Source: a virus. Taken from it: a stretch of DNA of 21,022 bases. Position numbers and translations under genes: made by a program. Shown one piece after another: positions 1-9,800 of this stretch (position 1 is the stretch's first letter; every line of letters starts with the position of its first letter). The notes under the pieces are model-generated. The model was not told the DNA's origin. It did no database searches and was given only the letters and a program-made list of their open reading frames with translations. The DNA is taken from IMG/VR virus record IMGVR_UViG_3300025652_000689, positions 1 to 21,022 of that record, one strand, 5' to 3'.

Positions 1-785
1 TAGCAAATGAACAAAGTAAAGAAGGAATTACAACAGACCAAAAAAACGCTATAAATGCTAACACTGCAAAGACTGGTATAACAAATGCTCAAAGAGATGC
101 TATTGTAGCAAATACATCTAAAACTGGAATATCAACTGCTCAAAAAGATGCTATTATTTCTAACACAGCTAAAGTTGGAATAACTAATTCTCAAGCAGCA
201 GCAATAGTAAACAATACCAAAAAGACTGGTATAACAACAGAACAAATAAATGCTATTACTGCTAACTCAGCAAAAACTGGTATAACTACTTCTCAAAAAA
301 ATGCCATTATTGCTAATACAGCTAAAGAAGGAATTACAACAACACAGAAAAATGCTATTGTAACAAATACAGCAAAGACAGGTATTACAAGTAATCAGTC
401 GAATGCTATTATTGCTAATACTGCAAAAAGAGGTATATCAACTGCACAAGCAAATGCAATTACTGCCAATACTGCAAAAACAGGCATAACAGATAATCAA
501 GCAAGAGAAATTGCTGCTAATACATCTAAAACAGGTATAACAACTGGACAAGCAGATGCTATTTCTGCTAATACTAAAAAAACAGGAATATCTACAGAGC
601 AATCAAATTTTATAACAGCATTAAATCAAGGAATAGCACAAGCAGTAATAACAAATAATAAAAAAGTTACAGCTACTGTTATTCCAAGAGTTGTAATTGG
701 AAAAACAAATACATTGGAATTATCAGTAAGGTTAAATGATGGTTCTGTTTATGCAACATCATTAACATTAACAAAATTAAAATAG
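1..785 (+). CDS. Tail-fibre-like repeat protein, 5' end missing
   Basis: The gene is open at the left edge; the first complete codon is at 3 and the stop is TAG at 783-785, leaving at least 260 residues. Most of it is twelve tandem 17-residue repeats with the consensus ANTAKTGITxxQxxAIx, where N, K, GI, Q and I are nearly invariant. A non-repeated C-terminal part of about 55 residues follows and is rich in beta-forming residues (TATVIPRVVIG, LELSVRL). A long periodic shaft with a short beta-rich tip is the usual layout of phage tail fibres, and the next genes look like virion genes. The fibre role is therefore an inference from architecture and place, not from a recognised family. The N-terminal part that would attach it to the tail lies outside the window. 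Confidence 0.7.
   Translation, partial: ANEQSKEGITTDQKNAINANTAKTGITNAQRDAIVANTSKTGISTAQKDAIISNTAKVGITNSQAAAIVNNTKKTGITTEQINAITANSAKTGITTSQKNAIIANTAKEGITTTQKNAIVTNTAKTGITSNQSNAIIANTAKRGISTAQANAITANTAKTGITDNQAREIAANTSKTGITTGQADAISANTKKTGISTEQSNFITALNQGIAQAVITNNKKVTATVIPRVVIGKTNTLELSVRLNDGSVYATSLTLTKLK
6..617 (+). repeat. Twelve tandem 51-bp coding repeats
   Basis: Units begin at 6 and recur every 51 bases up to 617, each encoding 17 residues of the fibre-like protein. Spacing is exact throughout with no insertions. Protein sequence is conserved at N, K, GI, Q and I, while third codon positions and the residues after GI vary, so the copies are old or under protein-level selection rather than recent slippage products. 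Confidence 0.9.
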
Positions 786-852
786 TGAATTTGTATATGA
801 AGCAAAAAAGTAATATATTTAACAGTAAAATTTTAAAAGAAAAGGACTAATT

Positions 853-1758
853 ATGGCCTCACCATATCAAATAGCAGGAACAAGAGCAAGCCTTGCAGAT
901 TTATTACAACAAAGTAATCTTCAACAACAACAATCTCAAAGAGCTGGAAGCAAACAAATGGGAGAAATGCAAGAAAAGTTTGAAGATGAACTTGAAAAGT
1001 TACAATCTGATGCGAGAAAAAGAAGTAAAAAAAATAAAGGTTTAGGTAGTTTATTAAATATAGCTGCATTAGGATTGGGGCCTTTAGGTGCAGGTATAGC
1101 AAAAGGATTATCAAGTGGTCTTCAATTACAAGACCAAAAAACAGGTGCTAAAATGCTTCTTAATAAAGATATGCAAAAACGATATGGTAATACTTTTTTA
1201 AGAGGTGGAATGAAAAACTTTACTGAAATGGCAAAAGATGCGCAAGTTTCAAGTGGTGATGTTTTAAGAGGTGCTTTTGGTGGTGGATTATCAGGTTTTG
1301 CAATGAGCAAAATGCTTGGTGGTAGTAAAGAAGACGGTGGATTATTTAAACAAATGGGTGAAGCAAAAGATGCTCAAAAATTAATGCCTCAAGTTGAAAA
1401 GGGATATGAAGAATATTTACAAGATGCTTTTAAAGGTTCTGAAGAACAATATAGTGAATATTTATCTGAATTAGGAGATGTTTCAGTTCCAGGACAAAAA
1501 ACACTTGAAGATTTTAAATCAGGAGTTATGAATAAACAACAATTTGCTGAAACTTCTGTTAATGATATTTTTAAAAAATTTAAAGTTGGCGGTTCTGATT
1601 CAACTATGAGTAATGTATTATCTTCTAAGAATCCAGCATTACAACAATTATTAGAATCATTTAAAGACTTTTCTGGAGGTAAATTAAAAGGTGGAATGGA
1701 AGAAATGCAAAGCGCAATAATGCTTCCTATGTTATTGCAACAATTATTAGGAGAATAA
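853..1758 (+). CDS. Putative virion protein, Gln-rich N-terminus
   Basis: This 301-residue protein starts at ATG 853 behind AAAGGA at 841. The N-terminal 60 residues are rich in Gln, Lys and Glu and predict as helix, including a QQQQ run. Residues 63-90 form a glycine/alanine/leucine-rich hydrophobic stretch (GLGSLLNIAALGLGPLGAGI) that could insert in or pass a membrane. The C-terminus is a helical MLPMLLQQLLGE segment. It begins 67 bases after the fibre-like gene and is followed one base later by the next virion-like gene. I do not recognise a named family. An internal or ejected virion protein is inferred from composition and position beside the giant protein. Confidence 0.72.
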   Translation: MASPYQIAGTRASLADLLQQSNLQQQQSQRAGSKQMGEMQEKFEDELEKLQSDARKRSKKNKGLGSLLNIAALGLGPLGAGIAKGLSSGLQLQDQKTGAKMLLNKDMQKRYGNTFLRGGMKNFTEMAKDAQVSSGDVLRGAFGGGLSGFAMSKMLGGSKEDGGLFKQMGEAKDAQKLMPQVEKGYEEYLQDAFKGSEEQYSEYLSELGDVSVPGQKTLEDFKSGVMNKQQFAETSVNDIFKKFKVGGSDSTMSNVLSSKNPALQQLLESFKDFSGGKLKGGMEEMQSAIMLPMLLQQLLGE

Positions 1759-1759
1759 A

Positions 1760-2224
1760 ATGTTTCAACAAAGTATATTAGATTCATTACAAGGTATGGG
1801 ATTTGGGCCAATGGGCTTTAATCAATTGTCAAATTTATCTCCAGACCAAATTTCGTCTGTATTTCAACAAGAATACGGATTAACCGACCAAGACATACCT
1901 GCATCCATGTTTCAAGGAATATCTCCAGAAATGCTACAAGGAGCAAGCTATTCTACATATGCACCGCAAATACAAGCACAAGGACAATCAATGCTTCCTG
2001 GTTTATATAAAAATCTTGGTGGACAAGCAGCACAACAAGCAAAAGGCGGTTTTGCAGGCAGTTCAGCGTTTGGTAAACAACAAGCAGGTGCAAGAGATGT
2101 TTACGGTAAATCAATGACTGATGTATTAACTAATGTTAGAGGCCAACAATCACAAGGTATTGGAATGATTTCTGATTTAATTAATCAATGGCACAGTACA
2201 GCGCAACGTATTAAAGGATATTAA
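1760..2224 (+). CDS. Putative small virion protein, Gly/Gln-rich
   Basis: This 154-residue protein starts at ATG 1760, one base after the previous stop, with AGGAGAATAAA reaching back into the end of the upstream gene, so translation is probably coupled. The first half is rich in Q, M and S. Residues 89-118 carry a small-residue segment (AKGGFAGSSAFGKQQAG) followed by a helix with RDVYGKS. From memory, similar GFAGS-type helices occur in small internal or connector-proximal proteins of podovirus-like phages; that comparison was not checked. There is no catalytic motif and no signal peptide. Position between two other virion-like genes supports a structural or internal-virion role. Confidence 0.7.
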   Translation: MFQQSILDSLQGMGFGPMGFNQLSNLSPDQISSVFQQEYGLTDQDIPASMFQGISPEMLQGASYSTYAPQIQAQGQSMLPGLYKNLGGQAAQQAKGGFAGSSAFGKQQAGARDVYGKSMTDVLTNVRGQQSQGIGMISDLINQWHSTAQRIKGY

Positions 2225-2227
2225 TCT

Positions 2228-3802
2228 ATGGCAATAAAAGGATTTGAGAAAAAAGACCCTATGGCTGGGTTAAATCAACTGATGCAAATGATGAATCAAA
2301 TGAATCAAATGCAAGATAGAAAAGCTCGAAGACATATGGGTATGGAAGATGAGCTTGGAAAAGGTTTAGAAAGTATATATAATAATACACAATTAGAAGC
2401 TAGACAAAATCAATTTAATTCATATTATCAAAATAATAAAGAAAATATGGATGAAGATACAATAGCTAGATTTGATTTACTTAATCAAAAAATTTCCAAT
2501 CAAGCTCAATCAAACAAAGATTATCAATTTGGAATGGAAAAAATGAAAAACATAGGCAGACAAGTTGAAGATTCTTTAGTTGCTTATTCTGACATACAGG
2601 GAATGTCTGTTGAAGATTTAAATAGTACATATTTAAAATTACTTCCAGATTCTAACCAAAATATAAATATAGAAGCAAAAAGAGAAGAATTAAGACAAGC
2701 TGCAATGGGAGATGTACAAACTTTAGTTGACAGTTATACTCAAGATAGCAGTCAATTTAGAGCAAGTCATGGAGAAAGATTAGGTAGAGCTGGTTTTAGA
2801 CAAGATGCTGCATATATACAAAATTTAAATGAAATGTTTGCATTTGGTATTGTTCAGGCTAAAGATGATTATGTATTTGATTCTGCAGAAGCTGAAGCAA
2901 TGCAAATGGGTATTGAGCTTGGCTCTTATCAGCCTATAGAAGATTATAGAAAACAAGAGTCAAATAGAAATAGAATATTAACAGCTACACAAGATAAAGA
3001 ACTTAAAGAAAATTACGAAACTATTAAAGGATACCAAACAATAATAGATGATGCTAATAAATTTCAAAGATTAGTACAATCAGATACTAAAGTAGATAGA
3101 GCTTTAGCAGCACAAATGGCAAATGAGGTTTGGTATACGGACGGAAATGATGAAGAAGTTATGTATGATTCAATTGTAGGTGAAAATGAATTTTTTAATG
3201 TATTGGGTAATATGGATGCAGAACAAGCAAAGTATATACAAAATGTTAAAAATATAAATAATTCTTACAATAAAAGAGAAGGCATAAGTTGGTTGCAAGA
3301 TAATAATACAGATAGCAGACTTAAATTTAAATTTGAAGATATTGAAACACCACCACCTCCTCCAGAAAGTGAAAATAAAGTTAAAACAGAAGAAGCTAAA
3401 GTTAAAACAGAAAAAGCTCCTGCTATTATATCAGAAAATGATTCAGAATTTTTTACAGAAAAAGGATGGACACCTGTAGCAGGTAGAAGCGGAAAAGGTT
3501 GGGCAGCAGAAACAACGGTTAAAAAAGAAAAATTAGATGAATTTATGTCACTTGCATTTAACCCTGATAATTTTGAAAATGGAAAAATTAAAGAAAATAG
3601 CGAAATATATCAATTAATACAAAGAGCTAAAAAAGGTGGCAGTAGAAGAATGAAAAAAGTTGAACAACAATTAAAAAGATATGCTCAAGGTATTAAAAAT
3701 TATAAAAATCTTGAAAAAGAAGGATTTGACCCTCCTGCATGGGCAAATAGACTTGTTGATGAAGTAAAATTTTTACTGACTACAAAAAAAAGACGTAAAT
3801 AA
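2228..3802 (+). CDS. Putative internal virion protein, helical
   Basis: This 524-residue protein starts at ATG 2228 behind AAAGGA near 2214. It is mostly charged helix. The N-terminal 30 residues are Met/Gln-rich with a NQMNQMQ pattern. Around residues 375-379 a run of five prolines leads into a linker with two near-copies of KVKTE, and a basic C-terminal part ends KKRRK. Proline hinge and basic tail suggest two separable parts, the second possibly touching DNA or membrane. I recognise no enzyme motif. It sits directly upstream of the giant protein with three bases between, so the pair may act together as ejected proteins, as T7 gp15 and gp16 do; this is analogy from gene order, not homology I can show. 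Confidence 0.72.
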   Translation: MAIKGFEKKDPMAGLNQLMQMMNQMNQMQDRKARRHMGMEDELGKGLESIYNNTQLEARQNQFNSYYQNNKENMDEDTIARFDLLNQKISNQAQSNKDYQFGMEKMKNIGRQVEDSLVAYSDIQGMSVEDLNSTYLKLLPDSNQNINIEAKREELRQAAMGDVQTLVDSYTQDSSQFRASHGERLGRAGFRQDAAYIQNLNEMFAFGIVQAKDDYVFDSAEAEAMQMGIELGSYQPIEDYRKQESNRNRILTATQDKELKENYETIKGYQTIIDDANKFQRLVQSDTKVDRALAAQMANEVWYTDGNDEEVMYDSIVGENEFFNVLGNMDAEQAKYIQNVKNINNSYNKREGISWLQDNNTDSRLKFKFEDIETPPPPPESENKVKTEEAKVKTEKAPAIISENDSEFFTEKGWTPVAGRSGKGWAAETTVKKEKLDEFMSLAFNPDNFENGKIKENSEIYQLIQRAKKGGSRRMKKVEQQLKRYAQGIKNYKNLEKEGFDPPAWANRLVDEVKFLLTTKKRRK

Positions 3803-3805
3803 TAA

Positions 3806-6800
3806 ATGACAGTATACGAATATTTAGATAAAAAAAGAGCAGAGAACCCTCAATATAGACAGTTTAGTGATATAGGTTTATATAAAAAACTTCAAGGAGA
3901 AGACCCAAATATTCCTAAATGGAAATCGTCAACTTCGACAGGTGTAAAAACAAATCAGCAAGACCCTGGTTTTATGAATAGTTTATTTGATTGGACTGAC
4001 TATGGAATTAATGAAACATCAGCTAAGTTTGCTAAATCTGCATATAATAACTCAATTACAGGCCTTGCTTATCAACTACATAATGGTGAAGCAAGATTTG
4101 ATTTAGATGATTATGACCCTGGAATAGCTGAGGATATATTTAGCGCTGTATTATCTTTTGCTATGCCTCTTGATATGGCATCAATGTTTGTTGGTGGTGC
4201 TGCAGGTAAAACATTAACTACATTAGGCAGCGCAGGATTAAAAGAAGGTATGGTTAAATCACTTACTGGGAAAGCTGCATTTAAAAAAACATTAGGTGAA
4301 AAAGCTCTTAAGTCCACAACAAAAAAAGAATTAGCAAAAGCTGGTATTAAAAAAACTCCATTACAAAGAAGAAAAGAACTTGCAGAAGACTATGTTAACA
4401 ATTTAATTAAAGACCGTGGACTTTCACCATTATATACAAAACCATCACAATCATATATTGCTGGAGCACAAATGCAAGGTGCTACTCTTGCTGTATTTGA
4501 AGGAGTCAGAGGTGGATTTCAAGCTGCTGTAGATGGTGAAAATATATGGAAAGGTGTTGGTAAAGGTATAGCGCATGGAGGTATGATGGGCGCAGCATCT
4601 GGAGCACTTGGTGCAAGTTTAAATTTTAAACACGGAGAACTTCTTAAAAGATATGCAGATGAAGATTTTCTTAATTACACTCAAAAAGCTAAAAAACTAG
4701 CTACAGGTACAGTAGGGCAAATTGTAGCAGAAACTACTGTATTTACAGCACCAGAGCTTAAAAATGTAATAGGTGATGAAAATTATGGAATGAGAGAGTT
4801 AATGCGTTCATGGGCTACTAATGCTGGTATGATGGGTGTATTAAAGGCTAAAGGTAAACTTTGGAATAAAGGTAAAGATGAAATAGGTAAATGGGCAGAC
4901 AGAGAAGGTTTAAAAGAATATCTTGCAGCACAAGATTTAGTTAAATCTACAAAAGCAGTTAAACAAAATATACAACAAAATATGCCTGAAAACACACCAG
5001 CTGAAAAAGCAGCTAAAAAAGCAGCATTAGAACAATTATCAAACTTTAGAAATAGACAAATAAGAAACGCTGAATTAACTATAAAAGAATATGAATCATG
5101 GGAAGCTGATTATAAAAAAGCTACTGATATTGTTGAGGGAGTTGCAAGTGGTAAAATAAAAAATGTAGATGCTGACCAAGTATTAGATGTTATGAGACAA
5201 ATACACGCTGTACGTGGAGCAATGATAAAAAACAAAAACTTAGGAATCCCTAAGAATTTATCTAAAGAGCAAAGGAAGTTAGCAAAAGCTGAAAGAGAAG
5301 CTGAAATAAATCGTTTAGAAAAATTAGAAAAACAATGGGAAACAGAAATAGAAGGCCCTTTAAGAAACATAGAATCTGGGATTGACCCTAACATAGCTAC
5401 ACAAAAAACAATTCGTGTTGGATATACAAAATCAATAAAAAAAGCATTAAAAGAAAATCCTGAAGCTGTTAAAGAGTTAAGAGAAGGATTAGAAAATGTT
5501 GTTGACGCTAAAGGTAATATTACAAATGTAAAAGAATTTAATAAATTAGCAGAACAAGCTGAGATTAATAGAAAATCATATGAAGATGTGTATGGAAAAA
5601 AACCTAAAAAAATTATACAAGCAGACCCAGATGTATCTAAATCTAAACAAGTTTTTGACACAGAAGTAAAAAACCAAGAAGCTATATCTGACAAAGCTAA
5701 AAAAATTAAAAAATTAACAACGTCTGAAAAAAAAGGAGAAGAACCTTTAAATAAAAAAGATAAACAAATTCAAGAAACTGAATATACAAACCCAGAAGGA
5801 GAGACTACACAAGGTCAAATTGATGCTTATAAAAAAAGTAAACAAGTTTTAAGTTATTTTGCTAGGACATTTTTTTCAAATAAACAATTAATAGCAAAAA
5901 AAGGAGACTCAACTAAATTAGGACATGCAGATAAACTTGCTAAATATTTAGCCAAAGAAGGTAAATCATTTTTTGAAATGACTGATGCTGATTTTGCTGA
6001 CTTTATTAAAAAAAATCCATCTATAAGTAAAGACTCAGCTTCTTCTATTATTAGAGGTTTAGCTGACATAGCTTCGTTAAACAGAAATCAGGCTGCAAAA
6101 TTATTTAATGAAAAATTTAAATTGTTATTTAAACCTGAAATAGGTAAATCTGTTTATAGATTTGTTGGAGAGATAAGAAAAAAAGCAAAAGTTGAAGGTG
6201 CTCAGATTGAAGGCGATGCAGCAATTTATAGTAGTGATGGAAAAATAGAAATTTCTACAAAAACAGGGTTTATAGAAAAATACACATCAAGAGATTTAAT
6301 TAAATCCATAAGAAGTCTTGCAGCAAAAACAGTTAGAAAATTAACAAGGCCTGGACATGAGGAATTTTTATTTAAAGTAAAAGATGGTGGTGAGCATGTT
6401 GTTATACAAAATTATCAATTAAGTGGAATAATTAAAGAAATATTTGGAGTAAAAAAATCAAAGGCTGGAGAAGCCAGGCTTTTTAGAAAATCAATTAATC
6501 AATGGGCTGTTGAAAAATATAAAGAGGGAGCTGTTGAAATTGATATAGTATATGAAAAAATAACAGGTCATAAGCCTTCAGGTGCTCAAAAGGTTGCTAC
6601 AAGTTATCAAAAAGCTATAAGTCAAGGCGAATTACCTGCTAGAGTTAATAAAATATTAAAAGAATATATAAAAGACATTAAAAGTGGAAAAGTTAATTAT
6701 GGTAGAGGAAAAGAAGGTTATACTACTTTAGAATTAAGAAAAGGACTTAAAAACTTAGACAAATTATTATTAACAAAAAAAGATAATGTTTTTGAAATAA

Positions 6801-9800
6801 TTAACAAAGGTAAAAAAGAAAAAGTAACTATAGATAATGCAACATTAGAAACTATGGTTAATTACCTTCTTAAAACTGGCCCACGTTTAAATGAAGTAAG
6901 TATAGATAGTCAAACATTTAATATGCTGACCAAGTATCAATTAAATTCTAAAATTAAAGCAGGTCAAAGTATTGTTGGTGCTGAAAAACTTGCTCAACAA
7001 GTTGCTTGGGTTAAAAAGAAATTTCCAAAATTATCAGTTCAGATTGAAAAAACATTAGGTAAAGTTAATGGTCAGTATGTACTAGGTAAAATACATAACC
7101 ATTTAATTAAAATAGCTTCAGGTAGAGCAAAAATTGATACACTTCCTCATGAGGTATCTCACCATGTTGTAGATATATTAAAAGAGTTTGGTGACCCTAT
7201 TAGTAAAAAAATTGTTAAAGATGGTATTAGAATGTTCAGAAAAAAGAAAATGACCGAAGCACAAGCAGAGGAAGCTTTTGTTGAAGCATTGGGTAAATAT
7301 ACTGCAAAAGAATTACCTAAAGGTATGATAGGCAGAATGAAATCTTGGACTAAAAGAGCTGTTAGTTATATGAGACAATATTTTGGTATGAGAAATCAAA
7401 ACGATGTTAATGGTATGAAACAAGATATTGTTAGAATTATTGGCGGCAAAGTAATTAGCGGTAAAATACCAACAGATTATTTAAGTCCTAGTAACACATT
7501 GAAAGTTAAATATCAAACGCAAAGTACTTCTCAAGGTAAAAAAGTAATTAAAGAATTACAAAAACAAACTGAAGATGCTAGACAAGAAGCTATAGATACA
7601 TATGGTGCTAAAGAAAGTATGCTTAAATCTTTAGAAGCTGATGTATTAGGCCCAAATAGAAATATTAAAAGCAAAGACATTACTGGTGGAGAGCTTGAAA
7701 GAATACAGCAAAATTACAGAGATATGTTTAAGTCTGTTGTGGAAGGTAAATCTGCTGAATATGCTAAAAATCACGCTAAAGTAAAAGGAATTGAAGCTGA
7801 GTATAATATTTCTGAATCACAAAGAGATGCGTATTTTGAAAGATTTGATACAAAGTTTGAAAAAGCATCACAAGATATGATTAATACATATAAATCTTAC
7901 ATAGCACTTGGAGATAAAATTAAACCATTGCAAAACACAAATGCAGATGCGTTTAAAGCAATATCTGATACAAACATAAATAGTACTTTACCTATATGGA
8001 AAAGAGCTTTTTTTAAATCTGCTGATTATATAAGAAGATTTAGTCCTAAAATTGCAAGAAATTTAGAGTTGCATGATTTTACTAGAAGTTTCGAAATGAA
8101 AGGGCCTGGTGAAAGAGGTGTTGAAAGAATTAAATCTATTGTAAAAAGCAAAAGAGTTCAAGATAATTATATGCATTTAATTGACCCTGTTTTAGCTAAA
8201 AATGCAATAAATCAATTAAAAAAACTATCAACAGACAAGACACTAAGTGAATCACGTAGAAATAGGTTTAAAAAAGAATACGTAGAAGCTTTATCAATAA
8301 GAGAAAAATTCACAAAAGGTGAATATGTTGAAGCTGGAAAACAATGGAAAGAAATATCTGATTTTTATTGGAACAATTTATTATTGGCAATAAAAAAGAA
8401 CACTCCATCTAATACAGAATTTGCACAAATAAGAGAAGGTTTAAATGAAAGATATATACAAGAATATTTTGTAAGAAGGCCTACTAAAGAAGTTGTTCAG
8501 CATATACATGAAAATAGCAATGTTATACAAAAAATGGCTGAAAGAGAAATTAAAAAATTATCTTTAGAGGATTTAAAAAGAATTAAAAAACAAGATAAAA
8601 CGCCTGAAGATGTAGTTGCTGCAGAAATTATGCAAATGATTAAATTTGGCCCTTTAGTAGCAAAACCGTCATTTTTAAAAGAAAGAGGAGTTACGCTTCC
8701 TGAATATATGGAGATACCAACAAAAGATGGTGGTAAAAAATTAGTTAAATCATACGAATCAAATATTGATGCAACAATGTCAACATATGTCAATGGAATG
8801 TCTAAGTTTATAGCTACTGTAAAACATTTTCCAGAGTTTACTGAATTAGGTGGTAAATTTGCATTAAAAGGAAGTACTGGGAAAGAAATAGTAGAACAAT
8901 TACAAACAAAAATGCTTGGTGGTAATAAATCTCCTGATGCTGTTTATGCTTTTGAAACAGTTAAAAAACAATTAGGTCTTGACCAGAATATGATTGATGT
9001 TTTAAATCAACCAGTAGCAGAATATATTGGAAAAATAACTAATTGGTCTGCTGTTCTTGGTTTGTCATCTCCACTTGCAGGTTTAAAAAATGTTATGATT
9101 CAGCTACCAAGGAGTATTGCTGTTTATGGAGCAAAGAATACATACAAAGGTTTTGCAAAAGCAATGAAAACAGAGCTTGGCAGAAACCCTAATAACAAAG
9201 AATGGTTAAAAGCTGTAGAAAGAGGTGAAACTGGATACGGTCAAAAAGAATTATTATTTGGAGCTGATTCAAAAATCAAATGGTGGTTTGACAATGTTAA
9301 CCTTATGACACAAACTGAAAACTTAAATAGAATTATGACTGCTGAAGCTGGAAGATTGCATTTTGCAGAGCTTGTAAGTTCATATAAAAAACAAGGTTCT
9401 GGATTTTTTCCTAAATCTAAAAAAGCTGAAATAGATAGAATGTTTACAGATATATTTAGATTAAGCGACAAGCAAATGAAACATTTAAGAGAAACAAAAG
9501 ATTTGCATAATTCTGTTGAATATGAAAATATATTAAATTACGTAGGTTTTACTGCTCACAAAGCTAGTGCTGGAGCAACTGGAGTTTCTGATTTGCCTTT
9601 ATGGATGTCTAATAAATACATGAAACCATTAACATTATTCCAAAGAATGGCTTATTCTGTTACTATTGATTCTTATAAAAATTATGTTAAACCATTAAAA
9701 AATGGAAATGTTGCACCTCTTGTAAAAGCAACTCTCGGTCATATGGCTACAGGAGCAGCTTTATATGGATTATATGATAAACTTATGGGTCAACAAATAC

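Noticed and set aside
6-617. Regular 51-bp repeats that could suggest a CRISPR array
   Set aside because: The repeats are continuous, in frame, and conserved at protein level; there are no identical direct repeats with unique spacers.
5110-5694. 194-codon open frame opposite the giant gene
   Set aside because: It is antisense shadow of a continuous coding frame, with Phe/Ser/Ile-rich composition and no ribosome site.
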